Positions 25,379 to 38,400 of a DNA stretch of 64,000 nucleotides are shown piece by piece. Origin of the DNA: Siphlonurus alternatus (Eukaryota; Arthropoda; Insecta; Ephemeroptera; Siphlonuridae). Position 1 is the first letter of the stretch; each line of letters begins with the position of its first letter. The stretch is from assembly GCA_949825025.1 (NCBI GenBank), contig OX463779.1, forward strand, positions 33,552,203-33,616,202, written 5' to 3'. Both the position numbers and the translations under genes were made by a program. The notes beneath the pieces are model-generated. The model was not told the origin of the DNA. It did not search any database and saw only the letters and a list, made by a program, of their open reading frames with translations.

Positions 25379-25633
25379 GGTAATACTACAAGGCTTTGTT
25401 GCAAGTGAAGAGCTTATAATGCATGCAATATGCACTTTATTATATTGGGTACTTTGGTTTTGTAACTGTTACTGAATTTACAATAATTTGAATTTGAATT
25501 TTAAAGCTCACTAATTTAGCAAGAAGGGAACTTCCATGCTAAATTAGCCAACTTTAAAAATTAATAACTCGAAAACTAGCTCAAATTTGTATACCTGATA
25601 TTTTGATATTTTATAGCTACTGATAAGGTATGT

Positions 25634-25752
25634 AAAGGAGAACATTTTAATTTTTTTCTTTTTTCTCCCCCCCCCCCCCCCCCCCCCCCATAATTTTCAT
25701 AAATGGGATTTTTATTGGGCATGCAATGTTATCTCTAGATTTTCTACCTTTA
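25634..25752. mobile_element. Diverged member of the GTTATCTCTACC family
   Basis: GGAGAACATTTTAATTTTT and ATAATTTTCATAAATGGGAT at the left and GTTATCTCTAGATTTTCTACC at the right parallel the small element at 51537-51604. A long C run interrupts the copy. Confidence 0.55.
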
Positions 25753-26442
25753 AATCTTTATTCTTCAATACAGTGATTTCAACCATAAATTTTGTTGGAT
25801 TTTTGCGTGCAAATTTTTTTTTGTGCAACTGTACAAAAAATTTTATTTGGTTGTGTGGGAGAAGGGGTTAAGGAGGGAGGGATTTCACCAGTGCATGCAT
25901 GATATTGTATTTTATTTTAAATTTTATAGAAATCAATATAATACATTAAACTGCAGGCTTAGATCTATGAATCCTCCCCCCTTCCTCCTCACTATTAATT
26001 TATTTTTTCATATATCATGGGGTAATGCATATAAGTTACTGAGCTAGGTTTTTCTAGTATTTCTACCACTTCAAATTTTTTTTATGCCGCACCCTCCTCC
26101 TACCTCTTTTCCTGTGCCTCTTTATAGTATACAATTAATTATGTTGTTTCACTTCCTCTTTCATCCATTTACATCATTATTAAAAAAAAAAAAAAAAAAA
26201 AAATCTTTGTCATGCAACTATGTATAAGCTCAATAATATTCTTCTAGGGCACTACAAATAATTTTCTGTAAAAAAATTTTGAGGTCATGCAGAATTATAT
26301 TATGTATCTGTATTTGGTATGTCTGAAAAGTATGCAATAAAATTTATTTTTAAACATAGAAGTTAATGAGCCTTACTTCAAATAATTGTTCTCTCATATA
26401 TAAACACCAATTAAATTATTTCATTAATATAGAATGAATTTA

Positions 26443-26600
26443 TTAATTAAAAAAAAGGATATATAGGAATAACCAGCAAGGCCTTGTCGATAAAAAAAAT
26501 GTCACAAGATTTTTACCTGTTGTGACTCTTTTTATTGGTAAGGCCTTGCTGGTTATTCCTATATAAATAAGTGTATATCCTTTTCTTTTAATAATTAATT
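26443..26600. mobile_element. Hairpin element (MITE-like)
   Basis: ATATAGGAATAACCAGCAAG followed by GCCTT returns inverted as AAGGCCTTGCTGGTTATTCC further right. The arms extend into GGATATA and AT-rich ends, with a 45-base loop. Confidence 0.75.
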
Positions 26601-27305
26601 TATCAAAACCTTAATGATTTATTTATTTTTTATTTTGAATATTAATATAGAATGATAATGACTTTTAACTCAGATGTATGTATTAATCTATGTATATATT
26701 ATATATCAATGAGTCAGTGGAGAAAGCACAGTTTTGAAAAAAACAATGAATCTTTAGTTTGGAAAATGCATATACCTGCGCTTTCTCCGAGAAGGAGTGA
26801 GCTTCAAGCCCACTATAATAAAAGACGATTACAATATCGCTTGGTTCTTTTGTAACAATATAATTATAATAAATTTAAGAATTTATAGTATAACAATATC
26901 AGGTGGACTCTGGAGCGAATGGTTATATTTTGTCTACCATAGAAGTTTATGCTCTGCAATTTATATAATTTTATTATCATGTGTAAGGATAATATATTTT
27001 ATATACTCTTCCTACTTTGATTCTTAATTTATAAAACTATGATCATGGATTCCTCCATGATGACTAGGGTTTTATTATAATATTATCAAAATTTAATTTA
27101 ATTATGCTAGCTGCGTATAAATTTAAATAGGTGCCCAAAAATGCTGAATATAATATTATTATACTGTGAATTAATAAATTAAATATTCTTTATTATAGCT
27201 TGCGCTATAATATTTATAACATTACATTATTTTGACATAATTAGTAAAAAATTATAAATAATTTGCTTATTATTGATTTCCATTAATCAATAATAAAATA
27301 CACAC

Positions 27306-27310
<5 letters not shown>

Positions 27311-27376
<66 letters not shown>
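27311..27376. repeat. (TA)n microsatellite
   Basis: About 65 bases of TA repeat followed by imperfect TATTAATA sequence. The long minus-strand open frame here is an artefact of the repeat. Confidence 0.9.
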
Positions 27377-27381
<5 letters not shown>

Positions 27382-28024
27382 TTAATATATATTAATATAT
27401 TACATATTAATATAATTATACATATATATATATAATATATATATACGATACATGTATCGTGTGGAATATTATTAAATTTATTTATTTTTTTCAATAGTAG
27501 TTTGTCATCATTAAATTTATATTCTAAATTTTGTGATTTGTCAAAAAAACCAGAGACCCTACGAAATACTGAATATCCAATATCCATACAGTATAAATTA
27601 TATTTGTACTGAATAGCGAAAGCAGATTATTTCATTTCATCATTTCATTTCCTAATTTTTAACTTTTTCTGCACATATTAGAGCTGTATTAGTGTTTTAT
27701 ATCTCCGCCAACAGATGGCTCGATATGGCTGTCTAAACACATTTTGCCGCTTATTTTCGAAATAAGTTGAGCATCGTCGCATTCGTCGCGCAAAAGATGA
27801 GTAGCGCAGGAGATACCACCCCGGACGCAATCGATCCGATCGATTCGATCATTTTCATCATTACCGATCATTACGATTGCAAATGGCGCCGCGACAAACA
27901 TAAGCATTTGTAACATTGCATTTTTAAGGTATTTTCTGCATCTTTATTTATCAATCAAAGTGTTGCAACCTTTTCAATAAATATAAAAGCAAGTTCATCC
28001 AACAATAAAACTTGAAGCATATAA

Positions 28025-31000
28025 ATGATAAGTTTAGAAAGGTCTCCATCGTCAGAAAAGGCATCGCCTCATAGCAGGCATGGGGATGAATCCAGGCAGC
28101 ACGAACTTCCTTCAGAATCTACATATTCCAGTAAAGAAGGTAAAAAAGGGGAAAAAAATGATCGCGAAAGCCGTTCTGAAGCTTCTAGGCGTCCTCAGAG
28201 CTCTGTAGTTCGCGTAGCAGAAGAAGAAAAACAGCGACGACGACGTGACAGAAGCCCTTCCAGTGAAGGGGAAATAAGGGATTATGATAGCTACCGGAGG
28301 AGGAGCCGCAGTAGAGACAGATCAAGAAGACACAGAGACAGGTCACGATCAGCAGATCGTCGGTCAAGGTCTAGAGAACGTAGACGAAGAGACAGAGACA
28401 GGCCGAGGGGGAACAGTCGATCAAATGACAAGGAAAACACAAGCCGACATGATGAAAGTAGGAGTTCTGCCAAACCAAGTGAAACAAAAGAAGGGAATGT
28501 TGTTAAAAGTTCAGCTGAACCTGCAGCACAAGCTTCTACTGAGAAAACTGCTAAATCTATGAAAGATCTACTGACAACAAGAACTGGGGGTGCATACATT
28601 CCACCTGCAAAGTTACGTTTGATGCAAGAGCAAATTACTGATAAGAGCAGTGCAGCATATCAGCGTTTAGCTTGGGAAGCTCTTAAAAAATCAATTACTG
28701 GATTAGTCAACAAAGTAAACAAAGGAAATTTAGGTGTCATTGTCCGTGAATTATTTCGAGAAAATATAGTACGTGGAAGAGGTTTACTCAGTCGATGTAT
28801 TATACAAGCTCAAGTTTCATCGCCAACATTTACTCACATTTATGCTGCACTAGTTGCTGTCATAAACAGTAAGGTAATTATATCAATTCAATTTAATTCT
28901 TATATTTATTGTACTACTTACTATTTCAAATTCAAATACTATTCAAATAATACTGTATTTTATGTGAAATTAATTCAGTAAAAATTAAATTTACCATTCT
29001 TATGCATTGCAAATAGAATTACACCCAGGCAAAAGGACATAATTTTTTCTAATCTGGGCTCCAACTATGAGTCAGATCATGGGAGAAAAGAAGAAGAAAA
29101 AAAAAATGAAAAGTTCAATTTTGAGGTGTTGGACTGTATTTTCAATCAACTGCAAGGAGAGCTAAATTAAATCTTTTTACAGTGGTAGCAATGAGGCCAC
29201 TTACAGTCTAGTAAGCAATAGTTAATGCCTGAAACTTTACGGAAGTGATGAAAATTACATACATAGTTCCACTTTTATCTAGCCTGCAATTGGAAGTGGA
29301 AATCGGTAGAAAATGCATCATTTCTGGAAATTTTCAGGCATAAACTCTAACTTGTTAAACTAAATGTAGCTGAGTGAAAGTGTCAGAAGGCAGGGCAGTT
29401 GAAATAAAATGTGTCTAAAAGTTAATAATAATAAACGTAAATGCAGGGAATGAAGCTACTGTAATGTCTTTTAAATATCCTACTACTATACCGGCTTCAT
29501 CATTAAAAATCATCAAAATAGACTTGCCAATATGGTAACCAAATGAGCAACCAAATAAAAGAAACCTCAGCTATGGTGCTGCAGTGCTGTAGTTAAAAAA
29601 GATATAGCGCCCCCGCTTTTTCTCTCCCCTTTAATTTGCTAAGATGTAGCAAATCAAAGCTTTTCCTGCACACATTATATAATTGAAAATTAAATATGAT
29701 GATGTTTTCAGTTTCCTAAAATTGGAGAGCTTCTGTTGAGACGCCTGGTGATACAGTTCCGAAGAGGGTTTCGACGCAATGACAAAACACTCTGCATCTC
29801 TTCAGTCAAGTTCATTGCACACCTCGTCAATCAGAGTGTGGTAAGTATGCACTAGCAGCTCAGTTGATGCAGCTAAGTTGATAAGTGCATTTACACAGTA
29901 TAATCCTTATTACTGTATAGCTGAATACTTTTATAATGCAGTTCTTTAGTTAGTAAACTACATTAATTCTGTTATAAAGTCTGTAAACTTTATGTTAGAC
30001 CTCAGCTAACGTAAGATGCAAATTGGGTAAATATTTATTGGTCCAGATTTCATATATGAGAACAACCTGACTGTTCTATAACAAATATTATTCCTATTAA
30101 TCAGCAATTTGAAGTAATTGATCTTTTATTTTTCAATAAATGTAGAACAGGTCAGGTAGATACCAATATAACTGATAGTGTTAAAAGCAGGTGTCCTGTT
30201 AGAGGACAGGAAGGGGTTGTTAGTCTTATTCCACCTAAAGCTCGTTTAGAGTTGTATAAGAAGGGTTTCCTTTTTAGGTCTGTGTCTGAGTGGAATAAGT
30301 TGCCTTGTAATGTAAAACTAAGTGACGTTAAACAATTTCCTTCTCTTCTTAAAAATTATTATATTGTTAAAAATAGTTAGTAATATAAGTTTGACTCTGG
30401 CTTATTGCTTTAGCATGTTATGTATGTTTGCAGGTTAGCAGCCACTTAACTGTGTTATGGTGCCTTAGTGCCTTGCTTGCTACCCTCACCCATTATTTTT
30501 GTTCATATGTGTGTATGTTGGGTGAAATAAATAAATATATAAATAAATAAATATTCTGTCCCAATGTTTTTATTCATTATGAACTCAGCGATGCTGTATG
30601 CTTAAAGGGGGTGTGACTTTTCAAAATTAAAAATTCACCAAAAAATCTTCTTTCCAAAAATGTAAATTTCACTTTCCTCCGACTCCCCGTTCCTTCCATA
30701 CCGCCCGGTTAAAAGTCTACTATGACGTCACATTGCTTAAGGTTGCGCGCAAGAAAGCAAGCAAGCAAGTGGCGGCGAGCGCTAAAATCCACGTTTTCGC
30801 GTCTTTAAGCCCGCCTAGCAGCCGACAGCAAAGAGATAAAAATTATCCGCCACGGGATAATTTTATCTAAAGAACATTCTGCGTTTGTATCCGCTTTCGG
30901 CATTTCTTCATTTTAATTAGGAAATTAAATATCACGATGCAAACTCAAATTTTTTACAGATTTCTTTTGTCAACTGACTTCAAACACATAAAATATTTTA

Positions 31001-31441
31001 TCAAGCATCTAATATCTTTATTGTAGACACACGTATTGGATTGACATATTATATATGTACAGTACATAGATTTATATTATGTATATGGTATTTCACAGTA
31101 TTTTAATTACCTATGATTTTAGCCGCAGCCTTACATTATATAATTATAAAATCACGGCAAACACGCAACTAAAACTGTTATCATTTTGTGCATTATCGCT
31201 ATTTAATTACTTTCTTCGACGTTTGCATTTAAGTTATATAAATATGCAGCATATAGTGATTATTCGATATTACCATTATTAATACAATATACTTTAAATT
31301 ATTATATTTTCTATAATAATCACGAAATAATTATTAATTAATTATAATTAATCTTCAACTTAGAGGCTGCCCCATGCATAATTTATCACACCAGTTCTGC
31401 TTTTAATTCTTGTTGTTAATAGTCAGTGTCATTGTAAAATA

Positions 31442-31514
<73 letters not shown>

Positions 31515-34500
31515 TTATATATAATATATAAAGGTGTTCCCGGTCCAAATGTATAGATGGAAACTTTATTTCCCTTTGAGTTCCAATAATATAACATAAA
31601 AGCTTTATTTATATTCAGAGCTCAAAGTAAGAATACTAATAATATTAGGGTTTCTGTAATTTAATTCTAGTACGTAATTACAGCGTAATTCTAGCACAGC
31701 AGAGCAGACTCGGGCACCAGAATATTTACCGCGATTCAATCGACGGGGATCATCTGCGCTGCAAGTTGGTTCAAACATATAAGGCTTTATATATTTTCTT
31801 GAACTCATTACGCTTGCTATTATGCATATACGGAAATTTATAAAAAATTATGTGATTTAATTAACTAAAAGTGCAGTGATAACAATCTCAGAGACAACGT
31901 GCAACTCCAAGTACTTGGAGGCGACGGTATTCAATGCTGATGCGAAACAAATTTTCACAACACTGAACTGAAAAAATCTCCCTACATTCTTGCTCCCTTA
32001 TGTGTGCGGCCGGAACTGTCCGCTGACACTGAAAGCCAGAGTAAGCCCACGTGTCTATAGAGAAACAAAACTTTGCAGTTATGATTAATTATATATTTTT
32101 GCCTCAAAATCGATTTAAAAATATGTTCATTATTTGTATTTATAATAATATGTAAAATCTAAAATCATTGAACCGATTGAACGTACAGTACTATACTATA
32201 TTATATTTCGTCTAAATAACAATTAACATTATATAATATAGTATTTGTATAGTATTACTATATTATAATGTTAACTGTTATTTAGTCGTAGACTATATAT
32301 ATAAATATATAGTATAGTACTGTACGTTCAATCGGTTCAATGATTTTAGATGTTACATATTATTATAAATAAAAATAATGAACAAATTTTTAATTCAATT
32401 TTGAGGCAAAAATATATAATTATTTATAATTGCAAAGTTTTGTTTCTTTATAGACAATTGGGCTTACTCTGGCTTTCAGTGTCAGCGGACAGTTCCGGCC
32501 GCACACATAAGGGAGCAAGAATGTAGGGAGATTTTTTCAGTTCAGTTTTGTAAAAATTTGTTTTGCATCAGCATTCAATAACTTCGCCTCCTCCACGTTA
32601 TCTCTCAGATTGTTATCACTGCACCTTTAGTTAATTGAATCACATAATTATTTATAAATTTCCGTATATACATAATAGCAAGCGTATAATGAGTGCAATA
32701 AAAGATATATTCAATTCAATTCTTTTATTTAACCACTGGTTATATAAGTACAACATGGGTTACGTCATTTTAACAAAAAAAAAAAAAAACAGTTACAACA
32801 AGACAATAATACATAAACACAAATAACCAACAATAGCACTTCCTAATAAATTAAATCTACAAAATAACACTGGATAAAATATTTTCAGGCATCTTATTAC
32901 TAAAATACAACTTCACAGAATAAATTTCACTATGAATAAGAATGTTTTTCAATTTGTTTTTAAATAGTTTTTCACTATCAATTTCCCTCAAACTTAATGG
33001 TAAAAAGTCATAGATTTTGGCTGTCTGATAAGCAGAACTTTTTTCTAATAAACTTGAAGCGTGAGCTTCAGAAACAATTTTATTTTTATTTCTGGTATTA
33101 TAAGAATGTAATTCACTATTATGTATATACAGGTCAGGATATTTCTTTTTAAACATAGCACAGTTTAAAATATACATACTAGGCAATGTTAACATTTTAA
33201 GCTTTTTGAAATGTCCAACACATGAATCATGCTTCTTAAAGCGTAAAATAGTTCTAAGAGCTCGTTTCTGTAATACGAATAGCCTGTTTAAATGGTTTGG
33301 ATAACTACCCCAAAAAATTATGCCATATGCTAAGTGAGAATAGACATATGCATAATATATTGAAAGTAACGTATCTTGAGAAACGTAATCTCTTATTAAA
33401 TAAAGAGCAAAATTAGCTTGATTAATTTTTTTACAAACTTCATCAATATGAATACTCCAATCTAATGATTCATGAATATTAATACCAAGAAATTTAATAT
33501 TTTGTATATATAATGCCTTATATGTATGTTAGACTAAATATAATAATTTAAAGTATATTGTATTAATAATGGTAATATCGAATAATCACTATATATGCTG
33601 CATATTTATATAACTTAAATACAAATGTCGAAGAAAGTAAATAAATAGCGATCATGCACAAAATAATACTGTAACAGTTTTAGTTGCGTGTTTGCCGTGA
33701 TTTTATAATTATATAATGTAAGGCTGCGGCTAAAATCATAGGTAATTAAAATACTGTGAAATACCATATACATAATATAAATCTATGTAGTGTACATATA
33801 TAATATGTCAATCCAATACGTGTGTCTACAATAAAGATATTAGGTGCTTGATAAAATATTTTATGTGTTTGAAGTCAGTTGACAAAAGAAATCTGTAAAA
33901 AATTTGAGTTTGCATCGTGATATTTAATTTCCTAATTAAAATGAAGAAATGCCGAAAGCGGATACAAACGCAGAATGTTCTTTAGATAAAATTATCCCGT
34001 GGCGGATAATTTTTATCTCTTTGCTGTCGGCTGCTAGGCGGGCTTAAAGACGCAAAAACGTGGATTTTAGCGCTCGCCGCCACTTGCTTGCTTGCTTTCT
34101 TGCGCGCGACCTTAAGTAATGTGACGTCATAGTAGACTTTTGACCGGGCGGTATGGAAGGAACGGGGAGTCGGAGGAAAGTGAAATTTACATTTTTGGAA
34201 AGAAGATTTTTTGGTGAATTTTTAATTTTGAAAAGTCACACCCCCTTTAAGAAAAGAAAAAAGGGAATACTGTACTGGAAATTCATGAAACTTGAAGCAT
34301 CTATGTCATTGCTCATGGATGTGTGCCATGTTCTCAGGCTCACGAGATTCTTGCATTGGAGATCCTCACATTGCTGGTAGAAAACCCTACAGATGACTCT
34401 GTTGAGGTGTCCATTGCATTCCTAAAGGAATGTGGAGACAAGTTGACTGAAGTTGCTTCCAAGGCACTTCATTCCATCTTTGAAATGCTGCGGAACATCC

Positions 34501-35374
34501 TGCATGAGGGTGCTCTGGACAAAAGGGTACGTAGAATTTACTTCACAAATGAATGCTTTGTACCTAATACCATAGGTTTTTAAGCTACATGTTTAAAACA
34601 CGTTGTTTTGTGTATATCTGCTATATTTATCCTAATTTTACTGTTATATAATACATATACATATTATATATATTATATGTATGGAACTGAAGTATGGGTG
34701 TGTCAAAAAAAGCATAGAAATAAGTTGAATGCTGTTGGTATGAGTTTTTTAAGGAATATGTGTGGTAAAACTAGGATGGATAGAGTGAGAAACACATGGG
34801 TGATGAATGAGTGTGGAGTGAAAGAAAGCGTAATTGACAAGTATGAACGAAATACACTACGTTGGTTTGGACATGTTGAGAGAATGGGTGATGAACGAAT
34901 TGCAAAACAGGTGTTTAAAGGTAGTGTACAAGGCATGAAAGGATTAGGTAGACCTAAAAAGTTTTGGTTGGATGTGATTGCAGAATGTTTGAAGAACAGA
35001 AGTGTTAAAAGTACACAGTGTAATAAAGAGTGCAGAAGGCAAAAGAGTGTTATGAGTATTTCTGAAGCAAGTGGAGTATGCAAGAATTGAGTGCTTTGGA
35101 GGGCAATTTGTAGACGGCCGAGGTAATAATGCTGCTGGCTTACCCCGTAAAGGGATATGGCGTCATGTTATGTATGTACAGTATGTATGTATGTATATTT
35201 TTAATCAATTTATATCCCACAATTTATTTCTATTAACATGTAACTTTTAAAATATTTTGTAACAAAATATTTATTTAATATTTATTTTTTTTACAGTATT
35301 TTTGTATTTATTTTTAATGGAGAGTTTTGTGACTATTCTACAGTAGCTATCGGCCAGTCGCAATTACTGTCCAC

Positions 35375-35405
<31 letters not shown>

Positions 35406-38400
35406 GTATGTTTCTTTTACGTTATTTGATCAAGTTCAAATTTTGGCTATTAGATTATTTTAGCTGTATTTAGCACTACAAGAATAATTTAGAACTCTCC
35501 CGCAATTTTAAATATTTTACTTATTGAGGATTTTAAATTTGCGCCATAGTAGAATTCCGTAAGAATAACCTGTAAAAGTCTTAATGCGCTGGTAACTACT
35601 ATGTTCACCACATTGTACAGCAATTTTCACAAAGGTAAGAAACCTGGAAGAAAACAGTGAAGATTATTTCGTAAGTCAGTGATTTCTTTAACACTGGCAC
35701 CCAGAAACAGTCGTAATAACATTTAAAAAGAAAAAAAAAATGTATCAGAAACTATTGTTTTGTATTTAATTACATAGATTAATTTGTGAATTTGAGTAAT
35801 TGGGGGTTTTAGATCAAGTAGTGCTGGCTCAAGAAAGGTGTATAATTTTATAATACTTTATTAATTTAAATTATTCACATTTTTTTATAAGGTCTTTAAT
35901 TCACTCTTATGACGAAAGATGGCCTATCAGCTGTCCAAAAATTCAGAGTGTTGTTTTCGTGTAACAGGTTCAATACATGATTGAGGTGATTAGCCAAGTG
36001 CGCAAGGATGGCTTCAAAGACTACAAGGCTGTGGAAGATGGCCTGGATGTGGTGGACGAGGAGGACCAGTTCACACACCTCATTACCCTTGACGAGGCTA
36101 CTGATCCTCAAGACATCCTTAGTGAGTTAGCACCTTTGTCTTAGTGCTTGTAACACACAGGCATAAACCAGAAATTGTATTTTTTTAAAAGATAGATTTA
36201 GGCCTCATTAGAATTAGAAAAAGAAAATATTGACCCCAATAATTATGAACGACTGAATAGGCAAAAATAATGCATACTGTACTGTGTAAAAATTTATAAA
36301 TAAATTATTATTTTGCTTTGTAACATGCCACCTGAAATACAAAGATCCTCTGAATAGCTATTTAAGAAAAAAAAAAAAAACAAAATTAAGTTTATAAAAT
36401 GAATTATGTCATAAACAGTTATCTTAAAAAAATTGTCAGGCTCACAAGATCCTTGCACTTTTCCCACTTTCAGTAGTTTTTTGATAAACTGACACAAATT
36501 TTAAGATAAAAAATAAATACTCTCTTTAGTTTCTGTATTAAAACATTTAGTTTATTTGTTTATTATATTTTTCCTTGCAGACGTGTTCAAATTTGATGCT
36601 GACTTTGAAACTAATGAAGAAAAGTACTCATCTCTGCGCAAGGAGCTGCTGGATGAGGATTCTGGAGAGGGTGAGAGCGACAGTGGTGAGGACGGAAGTG
36701 GCAGCGACTCAGATGACTCGGACGCCAGTGGAAACGGTAAACATTGATCAAGAAAAATATGTTTTTCTTCTCCTTTGTGTTCAATGCTCCATATTTTTAA
36801 TTTTTAAAGTTTGTTATGTTATGATTAATGTTCGGATCTTAAATTTTGCTAGTGTCCCAAATACGTATCTACATTAAATCTGACACTTACAAATCATGAA
36901 GTTTCATTGCCAAAAATACAAAAAAAAATTGAGATGAAAAAAAAAAAATTTTAAATTATGAGAACTGTATATAATTGAATCAGTTGTCTGTGGTTGTGTT
37001 CTGTTATAATCACAGCATTTGTTGTCAAGATGCTAAACATATATATTAAATTTAAAATAAATTGATCAAAGGTTTTTTAATTTTATTATTATTATTATTT
37101 TAAAAAATACTGCAAACCAGTGTCTTTCAGTTCTAAAAGGCAAGAATAAAAATGATTGCTAGCTTACATAGTTTCATCTGGAAAAAGTCCTAAAGTCTAA
37201 ATGCTTCTCTGCTTGTCTTAAATGCTTCGTTTAACATAGAACCTTAAGAGTACTAAAATATTTTTTTCTCTCCAGAATTTCAACGGCAATCTTCAAATTA
37301 AAATTTTTAATTAGCTTTAACCAAAATTAGTTTATCAGATGAACAAACAATACCCATTAAATTTTTCCAGAAAAAAAAAAATCATGAAAATGACCCATGT
37401 TGATTTAGGTAATGAATATTTATGATTTTTTTCTGTAAAAATATGGGAGATTATTTGTCTGGAAAAAAACTAACTCTGGTTAAAGCTAAATGTGTAGAAC
37501 ATGTTAAGAATTTTTCATTTGAAGATTACCATTGAAATTCTGTTGGGAAAAACAAAAATCTTGCAGTTCTCATTTAATAGGGTCCTATGTTTAAGAAGAA
37601 TAAGAACACATTCACTTGGATTTTAGGATTTTTTTATACTTAACTAACTGAAAGACACTAATTTGTAGTATTTAAAATAACAATTAAAAATACAGTCTCA
37701 GCTTATTGGAGGGCAAAAAAATCTTTGATCACTCTACTTAAATACAGCTGAAAATACAGATGATACTCTAAATTGTGTTTTTTTATCTATTTTAACAGAG
37801 GGTGGAGAGAACAGTGCTGCTACGCAGACCATCATAGACAACACAGAGACAAACTTGATAGCCCTGCGTCGCACCATCTACCTCACCATCACTTCGAGCT
37901 TGGATTTCCAGGAGTGTGCTCACAAGCTGTTACGCATGTCGCTCAAGCCTGGCCAAGAATCTGAGCTCTGCCACATGTTTCTGGACTGTTGTGCACAGCA
38001 ACGAACTTATGAGAAATTCTATGGACTTTTAGCACAGGTTAGTGCAATAAGGTCCAATGCCTGGCCTTTTCTGAAATCATTGCTTCACTGCTTAGTGTAA
38101 ATAAATATATTGTTTGTTACGATGTTATCTTATTCAATTTACTTAAATTTTGTCAATGCTATTAGCATTGAATGAATAATTTTGCTCTAATTTTATTCCA
38201 ATTTTACAAGTCCTTAAAAAATGATACCATAAAGAAATAAAATGTTTTGATACTTTTTTACATTTTTTTATAGAAAACTGGAATTAAGTTTAAGCAATTA
38301 TTGAAGTAAAAATCATATGACGTCATAAACATCTGTTGCTAATAGACTTATCAACTCCTATTTTCAAAACGGTTTCATTTCTTTGTTACATTAAAAACTT

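Larger units (their letters stand above)
25379..28024. other. Intergenic stretch upstream of CWC22
   Basis: Contains C runs (25666-25690), an A run (26181-26202) and AT-rich sequence. The last 330 bases (27690-28024) have more CpGs and probably hold the CWC22 promoter and 5' leader. No TATA box could be separated from the AT-rich background. Confidence 0.4.
30602..34250. mobile_element. 3.6 kb TTAA-flanked palindromic element in CWC22 intron 2
   Basis: The element is 30606-34246 and is bounded by TTAA. Its ends are AGGGGGTGTGACTTTTCAAA and the inverted copy. The outer arms (30606 to about 31310 and about 33540-34246) match almost base for base over about 700 bp. Inner arms (31775 to about 32240 and about 32245-32705) also match, including TGTGTGCGGCCGGAACTGTC and its inverted form at 32495. 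Two asymmetries interrupt it: 31310-31775 on the left, including a TA microsatellite, has no partner, and a LINE fragment is inserted on the right. No transposase is encoded. Confidence 0.9.

Noticed and set aside
27270..27587. 105-codon minus-strand frame
   Set aside because: Mostly a translated TA microsatellite (Ile/Tyr repeats).
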